Below, piece by piece: positions 1-7,021 of a stretch of 41,942 nucleotides of DNA. Position 1 is the first letter of the stretch; each line of letters begins with the position of its first letter. The notes beneath the pieces were generated by a model. That model saw nothing but the letters and a program-made list of their open reading frames with translations, did no database searches and was not told where the DNA came from. The stretch is from assembly GCA_012517815.1 (NCBI GenBank), contig JAAYUF010000080.1:1-41942 (forward strand), written 5' to 3'. This DNA comes from Clostridiales bacterium (GTDB lineage: Bacteria > Bacillota > Clostridia > Christensenellales > Aristaeellaceae). The position numbers and the translations under genes were made by a program.

Positions 1-230
1 TCAAGGTAGGCATCCAGGTCCTCGGCGGTCTCTGGCACGGGCGTCAGCGGGATGCGAAAGTAGCGCAGCACCTCGTCCACCGCGTTTTTGACGCGCTGGC
101 GGTCATTGTGGAACCGCTCGCCGAAGCGCTCGCCCATGATGACGGAGGCGAGGCCGCAAAACGCGCTGTCGAAGCGGTCGCGGTCCCTGCGCATCCGCTC
201 GCGAAGCTGCTCGTCAAACCAGTGGCCCAT
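1..230 (-). CDS. NHLM-type export ABC transporter ABC2, N-terminal fragment
   Basis: Partial gene running off the left edge; about 76 residues are visible, starting at an ATG (228-230). The N-terminus (MGHWFDEQLRERMRRD, then a helical segment with SVIMGERFGERF) resembles the start of the second ABC protein of NHLM peptide-export systems (TIGR03797-like), which lacks a peptidase domain and pairs with the C39-bearing ABC1. The gene lies 16 bases downstream of ABC1 on the same strand, the usual order in these clusters. Transmembrane and ATPase domains would be outside the window. Family assignment is by remembered resemblance and position, so it is probable rather than certain. Confidence 0.65.
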   Translation of the reverse strand, partial: MGHWFDEQLRERMRRDRDRFDSAFCGLASVIMGERFGERFHNDRQRVKNAVDEVLRYFRIPLTPVPETAEDLDAYL

Positions 231-246
231 GCGCACGCGCCCCCTT

Positions 247-2397
247 TCAGTTCATGGAGACCAGCCGGTGGTACAGGCCGTTTTCGTCGGCGTAGAGCTG
301 GGCGTGCGTGCCGCGCTGCACCACGCTGCCGTGGTCGAGCACCAAAATCTCGTCGCAGTCGCGGATGGTGGACAGCCGGTGGGCGATGATCACGCAGGTG
401 ATGCCGCGGTCGCAGATGGCGCGCACGAGCTCCGCCTCGGTCTTGGCGTCCAGCGCGCTGGTGGCCTCGTCCAGGATGGCGATGGTGGGGTCCAGCGCCA
501 GCGCGCGGGCGATGTCGATGCGCTGGCGCTCGCCGCCGGAAAAGTTCTTGCCGCCCTCCAGCACCTGCGCCCGGTAGCCGCCCTCGCGGGAGAGGATCAT
601 GTGATGGATCTGCGCGTCGTTGGCGGCCAGGATCATCTCAAAATCCGCGATGGTGTCGTCCCACATTTTGATGTTGGCGGAAAGCGAATCCTCAAACATC
701 GTCACGTCCTGATCGACCACCGCGACCGAGCCGGTGAACACCTCGTGCTCGATGGCCTCCACCGGTTTGCCGTCAAAGAGGATTTCCCCGCTCCAGGGCT
801 TGTACAGGCCGCTCATAAGCTTGGCGACGGTGGATTTGCCGCACCCGCTGGCACCCACCAGCGCGACGCGCTGCCCGGTTTTCAGCGTCAGGTTGAAGTC
901 CTGAATCAGCGGCGCGGCGAGCGGATTGTACCCGAAGGTGACGTTTTTCAGCTCCACGTTGCCGGACAACTTGCGGTAGGTGCGCGTGTCGTCGTCGGGG
1001 GAGGCGGAGGGGAACGCGTCCGGGGGGTAGTTCATCACGTCCTGCACGCGTTCCATCGAGGCGCGCAGCTGCTCCATTTCCTCCCGCAGGCTGCGCAGCG
1101 TTTCCACCGGCCCCATGAAGGCGGCCAGAAAGCCCTGAAAAGCCAGCAGCATGCCGACGGTTAGCGTACCGCGGATGATCAGCAGCGCGCCGATGCACAA
1201 GACCAGCACGCCCGAAAGCGAACCCGCCAGCGCCGCGAGGCTCCCCAGGTAACCGTTGAGGCGCGCGCCGGCCACCGTGGCGGTGTTGACGCCGGCGTGG
1301 TAACCGGACCATTTTTGGAAAAACCCGTCCTCCGCGCCGGAAGCCTTGATGGTTTCGATCATTTCCACACCGCTGAGCGTGGTGGCCTGCAGCTTGCCCT
1401 GCATCATCATGGACGCGCGGGTGATATTGGCGCGCTTTTTGGCGATGTAGGCGGAAAGCAGCAGGTTAAACGCCGCGCAGCCCAGCCCGATCAGCGTCAG
1501 GGGCACGCTGTAGCCCAGCATCACCGCCAGGTAGAACACCAGCATGGCGATATCCAGCACCAGCGGGGCCAGCCGCTCGAACACCGTGGCCGCGATGCCC
1601 TCGTTGGCCTGCTGGCGCATGGCGATATCGCCCGCCAGCCGCGCGGAGAAAAACCGCACCGGCAACCGGAGCACCTGCCACATGAACGTCCCGCTGGCGA
1701 TGATGGCGAACTTGCCGGAAATTTTCAGGCTGTAATGCTGCGAGATGCCGGAAACCACCGTTTGCAGCAGGATGAACCCCGCGAACAGGTACACAAACGG
1801 CATCAGCCAGTCGGGCTTGGCGCCGGTGAGCAGATCGTCCAGAAACACGCGCGAAAACAGGGGCGAAAGCACGCCCAGCACCGAGGTGAGCAGGCCCACC
1901 AGCAGCACGAAGGCCAGCATCCCGCCGGAACCGCGCAGGCGGCGGCGCACAAAACCAAGCAGACTTGGCGCTTTGCCCTCCCGCACAAACGCCTCTGTCG
2001 GCTCAAAGGTGAGCGTGATCCCGGTATAGGCTTTGTCAAACTCCTCCAGGGGGATTTTTTCCGGCCCGGTCGCCGGGTTGCCAATCAGCGCGTAACGTCC
2101 CTGAAAGCCGCAAAACACCACGAAGTGGTTGAAGTTCCAGTGGATGATGCAGGGCAGGGGCGCCTGCCGGAGCTCGGCGGGCTCCAGCCGGTATCCGGCG
2201 GCCTTGAACCCGTAGCGGCGCGCCGCCTGTACGATGCTCTTGGCCGAACTGCCGTCCCGGGATACGCCGCAATCCTCGCGGACGGTTTCCAGCGGCAGCC
2301 ATTTGCCGTGATATGCCATTACCATGGCCAGGCTCGCCGCGCCGCATTCCACGGCCTCCTGCTGCAGGAGGGTCGGTACCTTTACCGTTTTCACCAT
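247..2397 (-). CDS. NHLM-type peptidase/permease/ATPase ABC transporter (ABC1)
   Basis: Full-length 716-residue peptidase-containing ABC exporter (TIGR03796-like) that would cleave a leader peptide and export the mature peptide. The N-terminal C39 peptidase (about residues 1-135) has the nucleophile C18 in QQEAVECGAASLAM and the histidine H91 in NFNHFVVF; the third catalytic position, normally Asp in a DPA motif, reads GNPATG here (N107). A six-helix membrane domain follows (about 155-440), then the ATPase with Walker A GASGCGKST, signature FSGGERQR and Walker B TIAILDEATSALD. The start overlaps no neighbour and lies 8 bases after the small HlyD-like gene, so the three genes form one operon. 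No leader-type precursor peptide gene is visible nearby, so the exported substrate is unknown. Confidence 0.9.
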   Translation of the reverse strand: MVKTVKVPTLLQQEAVECGAASLAMVMAYHGKWLPLETVREDCGVSRDGSSAKSIVQAARRYGFKAAGYRLEPAELRQAPLPCIIHWNFNHFVVFCGFQGRYALIGNPATGPEKIPLEEFDKAYTGITLTFEPTEAFVREGKAPSLLGFVRRRLRGSGGMLAFVLLVGLLTSVLGVLSPLFSRVFLDDLLTGAKPDWLMPFVYLFAGFILLQTVVSGISQHYSLKISGKFAIIASGTFMWQVLRLPVRFFSARLAGDIAMRQQANEGIAATVFERLAPLVLDIAMLVFYLAVMLGYSVPLTLIGLGCAAFNLLLSAYIAKKRANITRASMMMQGKLQATTLSGVEMIETIKASGAEDGFFQKWSGYHAGVNTATVAGARLNGYLGSLAALAGSLSGVLVLCIGALLIIRGTLTVGMLLAFQGFLAAFMGPVETLRSLREEMEQLRASMERVQDVMNYPPDAFPSASPDDDTRTYRKLSGNVELKNVTFGYNPLAAPLIQDFNLTLKTGQRVALVGASGCGKSTVAKLMSGLYKPWSGEILFDGKPVEAIEHEVFTGSVAVVDQDVTMFEDSLSANIKMWDDTIADFEMILAANDAQIHHMILSREGGYRAQVLEGGKNFSGGERQRIDIARALALDPTIAILDEATSALDAKTEAELVRAICDRGITCVIIAHRLSTIRDCDEILVLDHGSVVQRGTHAQLYADENGLYHRLVSMN

Positions 2398-2405
2398 AGC
2401 CGCAC

Positions 2406-2594
2406 CTAACCGAAAATCAGGCCGATCAGATCCAGATCGGTCGTCGACAGGAACAGGAACACGGCCCCGAGGGCGAGGATCACCGCGGCAAGCACCAGCC
2501 AGGTTCCCGTGGGCACCACTTTGATGGTATCGTTGAGCTGGTCCGGCGATGTGACACGGTCGACCGCGTTTTTGCGAAACAGATCGTCCTTCAT
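2406..2594 (-). CDS. Short HlyD-like membrane protein (62 aa), truncated partner of the NHLM exporter
   Basis: The ATG at 2592-2594 is preceded by AAGGAGAACAGC, a good ribosome site, which favours it over the upstream in-frame ATG giving 88 residues. The protein has a short charged N-terminus (MKDDLFRKNAVDRVTSPDQL), then one membrane segment (about residues 31-50), and stops 12 residues later. The part LFRKNAVDRVTSPDQLNDTIKV resembles the conserved start of NHLM HlyD-like secretion proteins (TIGR03794), which usually run to several hundred residues with a coiled coil and barrel-sandwich domain. Those domains are absent and no frame downstream continues them, because ABC1 begins 8 bases later. 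It is either a true minimal adaptor or a clean internal deletion. Confidence 0.65.
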   Translation of the reverse strand: MKDDLFRKNAVDRVTSPDQLNDTIKVVPTGTWLVLAAVILALGAVFLFLSTTDLDLIGLIFG

Positions 2595-2670
2595 GCTGTT
2601 CTCCTTGCCCCGCGCGTCAGGCGCGCGGCGCCATCCGATGGGAAACCTCAGGCTTCGGCCTGTTTTCGCC

Positions 2671-2700
2671 ATTATATCCCAAGGCTTTTGCCGCCGTCAA
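2671..2700 (-). promoter_or_regulatory. Promoter for the NHLM exporter operon
   Basis: On the minus strand the sequence reads TTGACG (2700-2695), an 18-base spacer, then TATAAT (2676-2671), about 77 bases upstream of the short HlyD-like gene. The hexamers are near consensus for sigma-A. No experimental support. Confidence 0.6.
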
Positions 2701-2717
2701 GCAAGAACGGGGGCATT

Positions 2718-2735
2718 TTCTCATCACATTCTCAT
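2718..2735 (+). promoter_or_regulatory. Direct repeat TTCTCAT x2, possible response-regulator box
   Basis: Two identical heptamers TTCTCAT start at 2718 and 2729, an 11-base spacing (one helical turn) typical of OmpR/PhoB-family response-regulator boxes. They lie in the divergent region between the NHLM exporter promoter and the DUF4342-like genes, just upstream of the minus-strand -35 box, and could control either direction. A looser match, ATTCTCAAG, occurs near 2760. Function is inferred from spacing only. Confidence 0.4.
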
Positions 2736-2843
2736 GAAAGCATAAAGAAACCATAAATCCATTCTCAAGCATCTCATCCGGGGACGTGCTATTCTTGTCC
2801 TGTCGAAAGGGAAAACCCACGACCGCAAGGAGGAAACGGATCC

Positions 2844-3143
2844 ATGGACAGGAACGGGAATCGAGACAAGGGCTTTTTCAGCGTTATGTACCGCACGCGC
2901 TTCAAGGCCAGCAAAAACGGAACCACGGTGGTGAATCTGTCGCTGCTGTTCTCCCTCATCGCGCTGCTGAGCGCGCCCTGGCTGGTAATCCTGGGCCTGT
3001 TGGCCGCGCTGGTGATGGGCTACCGCTTCTCCATTGACCGCGACGGACTGGGCTTTGAGCAACGCTTCGAGGATGTGGTCCGCAATGCCGCCGTCAACGT
3101 CAAGCAGGCGGTGGGCCACGTGACCGAGGACCCGTCGCGCTGA
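2844..3143 (+). CDS. DUF4342-like small membrane protein, copy 1
   Basis: 99 residues with a strong ribosome site (AAGGAGGAAACGGATCC) before the ATG. A basic N-terminus (about 1-30) is followed by a hydrophobic stretch (about 33-60, with SAPWLVILG) and IDRD, then an amphipathic C-terminal helix. The spacing K-x-G-x-T-V-V-x-L-x-L ... APWL ... ALVMGYRFSIDRD resembles the DUF4342 domain, whose biochemical role is not known. It is followed 54 bases later by a close paralogue, suggesting a co-transcribed pair, and is divergent from the NHLM exporter. No substrate or pathway can be assigned. Confidence 0.75.
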   Translation: MDRNGNRDKGFFSVMYRTRFKASKNGTTVVNLSLLFSLIALLSAPWLVILGLLAALVMGYRFSIDRDGLGFEQRFEDVVRNAAVNVKQAVGHVTEDPSR

Positions 3144-3197
3144 CCATCGCAGACCGCACATATCCCTATACGGATGAAATTGAAGGAGGATCCACTC

Positions 3198-3530
3198 ATG
3201 GAAAACAACACGAATCGCAACGGTAAGAACGGTTTCTTCAGCATTCTGTACCGCACCCGCCTGATGATGACCAAGGGCGAAACCACCATCCTGAACCTGT
3301 CGCTCCTGTTCTCGATCATCGCGCTGCTCAGCGCGCCCTGGCTGGTGATCGGCGGCGCGATCGTCGCGCTGGTGCTGGGTTACAAGTTCGCCATCGACCG
3401 CAACGCCGAAGGCTTCGACAAGGACTTTGAGCATGTGGTCAAGGACGCGGCCAGCAACGTCCGCCACGCGGTGGAAGATATTTCGGGCGGCAACCACACC
3501 GATACGGGCAGCGGCGACGCGCAGGCGTAA
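3198..3530 (+). CDS. DUF4342-like small membrane protein, copy 2
   Basis: 110 residues. The ATG at 3198 follows GAAGGAGGATCCACTC; the upstream in-frame ATG at 3174 has no ribosome site. It is a clear paralogue of the preceding gene: FFSILYRTR, TTILNLSLLFSIIALLSAPWLVI, LGYKFAIDR and the helix DFEHVVKDAASNV align with copy 1 without gaps. The tail is longer and hydrophilic (GGNHTDTGSGDAQA). Tandem duplication with conserved hydrophobic core suggests a hetero- or homo-oligomeric membrane protein, but that is inference. A strong terminator follows. Confidence 0.78.
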   Translation: MENNTNRNGKNGFFSILYRTRLMMTKGETTILNLSLLFSIIALLSAPWLVIGGAIVALVLGYKFAIDRNAEGFDKDFEHVVKDAASNVRHAVEDISGGNHTDTGSGDAQA

Positions 3531-3581
3531 CCGGAGTCAAGCCGCGGCGATCGGATGATCGGGCAGGTAACCTATGATATC

Positions 3582-3612
3582 AAAACCGGAGAAGCGCGCT
3601 TCTCCGGTTTTT
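3582..3612. terminator. Bidirectional intrinsic terminator
   Basis: A perfect inverted repeat with 16-base arms (AAAACCGGAGAAGCGC and its complement), followed by T residues on the plus strand and preceded by A residues, so it can act on both strands. It separates the DUF4342-like pair from the convergent GNAT/TRIC genes. Confidence 0.88.
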
Positions 3613-3897
3613 GCGTCTCGAAATCATGTAACAGTCGAAGGGCGGAAACAGCGAGGCCGCCCTTTTCACGGCGCTTGCGCCGCGCGGCCGGGGGTTCGCC
3701 GCGCGCCGGGACGGCGCGGGCATCGGCCGCGCCGCTCGTTCCCCGGCGTACCGCGGCGGCGCGTGCGGCGGGCTGAACCCAGCCGCAAACAGACGCCGGT
3801 TGTCCGGGCAACGCATCGCGGATACGGCAGGCGCCGTACCGACGCGCGTCCGGATCGCACGGGTGCGCCGTCCCGCGTTACGGCCGGTTGCGCGGCG
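3613..3897. other. Intergenic stretch without a recognised feature
   Basis: About 285 bases, very GC-rich, with open frames on several strands but no ribosome site, conserved motif or repeat that I can support. It lies downstream of both flanking transcription units. Confidence 0.6.
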
Positions 3898-4320
3898 TCA
3901 GCCCGGCAGCTCCAGGTTGCGGTACACCAGATCGTCCCGGGCGGAGAAGCCAAGCTTATCCCAGAAGGCGTTCCCTTCCGCGTTGCGGGCGAAGGCCACC
4001 AGCGCGACCTTTGCGATGCCTTCCCTGCGAAGCGCGGCCAAAGCCTGCTCCACCAGACGGCGACCGACGCCCTGCCTGCGGCATACGGCGGAGACGGCCA
4101 TATGGTAAATAAAGCCCCGCCGGCCGTCGTGCCCGCACAGGATCACGCCGACAAGCGCGCCCTGCTCCTCGGCGACAAAACAGGTGCCTGGGTTGCGCCG
4201 CAGATACCGCGCGATGCTTTCGGGCGCGTCGTCCCGCGGGTTCATGCCCATCCCGGGCGTGGCGAGCCAGAGCGCGTAGGCGGCCGGATAATCGGCCGGG
4301 GTCATGGGGCGCAGGGTCAT
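3898..4320 (-). CDS. GNAT family N-acetyltransferase
   Basis: 140-residue single-domain acetyltransferase. Acetyl-CoA binding is indicated by the motif A segment CRRQGVGRRLVEQALA (R/Q-x-x-G-x-G/R pattern), preceded by strand-forming GFIYHMAVSA and followed by VALVAFARNAEGNAFWDKLGF, the usual motif B ending. The N-terminus MTLRPMTPADYPAAYALW is typical of the family. Start codon has GAGGATGATCAC upstream. It follows the TRIC gene by 13 bases, so the two are probably co-transcribed. The acceptor substrate cannot be told from sequence. Confidence 0.85.
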   Translation of the reverse strand: MTLRPMTPADYPAAYALWLATPGMGMNPRDDAPESIARYLRRNPGTCFVAEEQGALVGVILCGHDGRRGFIYHMAVSAVCRRQGVGRRLVEQALAALRREGIAKVALVAFARNAEGNAFWDKLGFSARDDLVYRNLELPG

Positions 4321-4333
4321 GTGATGATCATCC

Positions 4334-5002
4334 TCACAGCGGTTGTTGGCCCTCGGGCGGCTTGGGCGGGCGGATGCTGGGAAAGTTCCACCGGAAATGC
4401 GAGGCCAGGCCGCGGATGGCGACCACCACGGCGGCGCACACCAGCGTCGCCTCTACCCCGGTGAGCGCGCCGTACAAGAGCAGGTAAACGCAGGCGCCGC
4501 TCAGCGCGGCCATGGCGTAGATATGCCGCACCAGCACGCCGGGCGTTTCGCCGGCCATGATATCCCGCAGGATCCCGCCGCCCGTGCCGGTCATCAGCGC
4601 CACAAACAGCATCAGGAAAGGCGATCCCTCCGGGTAGGCGCGCATGGCGGTTTCCACGCCGCTGGCGGTGAAAATGCCCAGGCCGACCGCGTCGGTATAG
4701 AGCAGAAACTGGCGGTAGAGAGCTTTTGCTTTGGGCGAAGGGTCGCGCCGGTAAAAATACAGGAGGGCGAACAGCACCGTGCTGGTGGCGATGGCGATGA
4801 GCGCGAACGTCGGGTCGCGCAGCATCTGCGGGGGCGTGATGCCCAGCATCAGGTCGCGCAGCAGGCCGCCGCCCACGGCGGTGAACAGCCCCAGCACATT
4901 CACGCCGAACAGGTCCATCCCCTTGCGGATGGCCAGCAGCGCGCCGGAAACGGCAAACGCGACGATGCCAAGGCATTCGACCGGCAAGAACGGATCGTTC
5001 AT
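4334..5002 (-). CDS. Trimeric intracellular cation channel family (UPF0126) membrane protein
   Basis: 222 residues with about seven hydrophobic helices and the internal repeat typical of prokaryotic TRIC/UPF0126 proteins (YadS/YicG type): GGGLLRDLMLGITPP in the first half and GTGGGILRDIMAGETPG in the second, both carrying the glycine-rich RD signature. Bacterial TRIC homologues form trimeric K+-permeable channels; other family members have been linked to amino acid transport, so the substrate is open. The ATG at 5000-5002 follows GGGAGGGAATACGG; the longer upstream reading frame lacks both a ribosome site and hydrophobic content. Confidence 0.85.
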   Translation of the reverse strand: MNDPFLPVECLGIVAFAVSGALLAIRKGMDLFGVNVLGLFTAVGGGLLRDLMLGITPPQMLRDPTFALIAIATSTVLFALLYFYRRDPSPKAKALYRQFLLYTDAVGLGIFTASGVETAMRAYPEGSPFLMLFVALMTGTGGGILRDIMAGETPGVLVRHIYAMAALSGACVYLLLYGALTGVEATLVCAAVVVAIRGLASHFRWNFPSIRPPKPPEGQQPL

Positions 5003-5243
5003 CCGTATTCCCTCCCATGCACGGTGGTCGATGGCATCATACCATCGGCGCGCATCCGGCGCAAGAGAAAAGTGGTGAAGCCGATTCCGGGTGAAGGCAG
5101 GCTGTCGCGGGGCGGCGGCACGGTGCTTCCTCCGGGCCGGGAACGAGCCGTTTGTCCGCGGTCCGCGTGCCGCGAGCCTGATCCCGCGCGCTTTGAAGCG
5201 TGAATGATGGACGTTCTGGACGATGGACGACCAGAAAGCGGGG
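5003..5243. other. Divergent intergenic region, left part
   Basis: Between the TRIC gene and the fab promoter. I see no clear hexamer pair for the leftward TRIC/GNAT unit and no repeat; the right part holds the fab promoter and operator listed separately. Confidence 0.5.
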
Positions 5244-5271
5244 TTGACAAGCGGATGGCAGTCCATATAAT
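5244..5271 (+). promoter_or_regulatory. Promoter of the fatty acid synthesis operon
   Basis: TTGACA (5244-5249), a 16-base spacer and TATAAT (5266-5271), both perfect sigma-A hexamers, 39 bases upstream of the fabT-like start. An inverted repeat lies just downstream of the -10 box and would overlap the transcription start. Confidence 0.85.
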
Positions 5272-5274
5272 TAG

Positions 5275-5287
5275 TTTGTCTAACAAA
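5275..5287 (+). promoter_or_regulatory. Probable FabT-like operator
   Basis: Inverted repeat TTTGT-CTA-ACAAA lying 3 bases after the -10 box, inside TTAGTTTGTCTAACAAAAC. MarR-type FabT regulators bind palindromes with TTTGA/TCAAA-like arms in fab promoters, so this site most likely allows the first gene product to repress its own operon. Inference from position and symmetry. Confidence 0.6.
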
Positions 5288-5310
5288 ACAGATTGCGGGC
5301 GGGAGCGGAC

Positions 5311-5823
5311 ATGATGGACGAATTTAGTCAGGAACTCAACCAACTGCTGGTGTGCACCTACCGCGACATCGGCAAGCTGGAGGAGGGGATGCTCCATTCC
5401 GTGAGCGGCATGGATGTATCCATCAGCGAACTGCACCTGCTGGAGGCCGTCGGCGAAAACAGGGACAGGGGCATGCTGGTGTGCGAGCTGGCCCAGCGCA
5501 TGGAACTGACGCCCCCCACCGTGACCGTCGCCATCAACAAACTGGCGCTCAAGGGGTATGTGACCAAAACCAGATCGACGCTGGACAAGCGCAGCGTCAT
5601 CGTGAACCTGACTCGCATGGGCAAGAAGGTGAACGCGGCGCATCGCTATTTTCATGAGCAGATGGTCCGCAACATCGAAAAACTGCTCTCCCCGGCGGAA
5701 CGGGAAGGCATGCTGCGCGGCATGCAGCAGCTCAACCTGTTCTTCCAAAACGCGCTGGCCGAACTGGCGCAGAAGGACGACGCCGAGCGCGCGCAGTCCA
5801 ATCCAGAAGCGGAAAGAATGTGA
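5311..5823 (+). CDS. fabT: MarR-family regulator of fatty acid synthesis (FabT-like)
   Basis: 170 residues from the ATG at 5311, which follows GGGAGCGGAC; a TTG 18 bases earlier extends the frame but lies within the ribosome-site region. The winged-helix DNA-binding core is visible as SISELHLLEAVGE, ELAQRMELTPPTVTVAINKLALKGYV (helix-turn-helix), and the wing RSTLDKRSVIVNLTRMGKKV. Flanking helices form the dimer interface. Its place immediately before fabH matches fabT in streptococci and other Firmicutes, where acyl-ACP acts as co-repressor. The operator at its own promoter supports autoregulation. The effector is inferred, not seen. Confidence 0.85.
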   Translation: MMDEFSQELNQLLVCTYRDIGKLEEGMLHSVSGMDVSISELHLLEAVGENRDRGMLVCELAQRMELTPPTVTVAINKLALKGYVTKTRSTLDKRSVIVNLTRMGKKVNAAHRYFHEQMVRNIEKLLSPAEREGMLRGMQQLNLFFQNALAELAQKDDAERAQSNPEAERM

Positions 5824-5827
5824 ACCG

Positions 5828-6778
5828 ATGAAAATCCTCTCTTTTGGGCACGCGCTGCCCAAGCGTACCGTCACCAACGCGGAGCTGACCCAGTTTCTGG
5901 ATACCTCGGACGAGTGGATTCAGGCCCATACGGGCATCGAAAGCCGCCACATCATGACCGGCAAGGAAACCCTGAGCGGGCTGGGCGCGAAAGCCGCCAA
6001 AATGGCGCTGGACAGAGCCGGGCTCAAGCCGGAGGATATCGACTACATCCTGTGTTCCACCACGCGGGGCGAGATGACCTTTCCCGCCACCGCCTGCCTC
6101 ATTCAGGCCCGCATCGGCGCCACCTGCCCAAGCCTTGATATCAACGCCGGGTGCACGGGCTTCCTCTACGCGATGGACATGGCCGACGCGCTGCTGGAAA
6201 GCGGCCGCGTAAACCGGCTGTTGATCGTCTGCGCGGAGCAGGTGTCGCGCCTGACGGACTGGACGGACCGCAGCACCTGCGTGCTCTTTGGCGACGCGGC
6301 GGGCGCGGCGGTGTGCGAGCGCGGCGACAGCCTGAAAACCGTGCGCGTGTCCGCGGAGGGGGATGCGAAACTCCTGCACGCCTGGGCCAGCGGCGGCAAC
6401 TGCCCCTTTGACGACCGCATTCCCGAGGAGCAGCCGCTCTACATGAACGGGCAGGAGATCTTCAAGTTCGCCGTGACCCGTTCCTGCCGCGATATCGAGA
6501 GCGTCATGGAAATCTGCGACCTGACGCCCGACGCGGTCGATTACTTCGTGCTCCACCAGGCGAACCGCCGCATCCTGGACGCGGCCCGTACCCGCCTGAA
6601 GCAGCCCGTGGAGAAGTTTCCCAGGAACATTGCGACGCATGGTAACACCTCCTCCGCGTGCATCCCCGTACTCCTGTCCGAAATGGCGGAGGACGGCCGC
6701 CTCCAACGGGGGCAAACGCTCGTGCTCAGCGCGTTCGGCGCGGGGCTGACCACAGGGGCAGCGCTGCTGCAATACTAA
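5828..6778 (+). CDS. fabH: 3-oxoacyl-ACP synthase III (KAS III)
   Basis: 316 residues. Initiates fatty acid synthesis by condensing acetyl- or branched acyl-CoA with malonyl-ACP in the cytoplasm. The catalytic triad is complete: C109 in DINAGCTGF, H243 in VLHQANRRI and N273 in HGNTSSACIP. The terminal GAGLTTGAALLQY motif is typical. The ATG at 5828 lies 4 bases after the fabT stop; its ribosome site (GGAAAG) is modest, suggesting coupling to fabT translation. Primer preference (acetyl or branched-chain) cannot be read with confidence. Confidence 0.95.
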   Translation: MKILSFGHALPKRTVTNAELTQFLDTSDEWIQAHTGIESRHIMTGKETLSGLGAKAAKMALDRAGLKPEDIDYILCSTTRGEMTFPATACLIQARIGATCPSLDINAGCTGFLYAMDMADALLESGRVNRLLIVCAEQVSRLTDWTDRSTCVLFGDAAGAAVCERGDSLKTVRVSAEGDAKLLHAWASGGNCPFDDRIPEEQPLYMNGQEIFKFAVTRSCRDIESVMEICDLTPDAVDYFVLHQANRRILDAARTRLKQPVEKFPRNIATHGNTSSACIPVLLSEMAEDGRLQRGQTLVLSAFGAGLTTGAALLQY

Positions 6779-6796
6779 AAAATGGAGGGCAAACAC

Positions 6797-7021
6797 ATGA
6801 CTACCTTTGAAACCATCGCCAAGCTGATTGCCGAAACCAAGGACATGGACGTAAGCGGCATCAAACCCGAGAACACCTTCGCCGATCTGGGGCTGGACAG
6901 CCTGGACGTCGCCGAACTGGTGATGAACATGGAAGACGAACTTGGCGTGACCATCGAGATCAGCCCGGCGCTCAAGACCGTGCAGGACGTCGTCACGCTC
7001 GTGGACGAGCAGAAGAAATGA
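6797..7021 (+). CDS. acpP: Acyl carrier protein
   Basis: 74 residues, acidic, with the phosphopantetheine attachment site S35 in DLGLDSLDVAEL. Carries the growing acyl chain between the enzymes of this operon. The ATG at 6797 follows GGAGGGCAAACAC; the longer frame beginning at 6782 would start inside that ribosome site. The final bases overlap the fabK start (ATGA), indicating coupled translation. Confidence 0.95.
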   Translation: MTTFETIAKLIAETKDMDVSGIKPENTFADLGLDSLDVAELVMNMEDELGVTIEISPALKTVQDVVTLVDEQKK

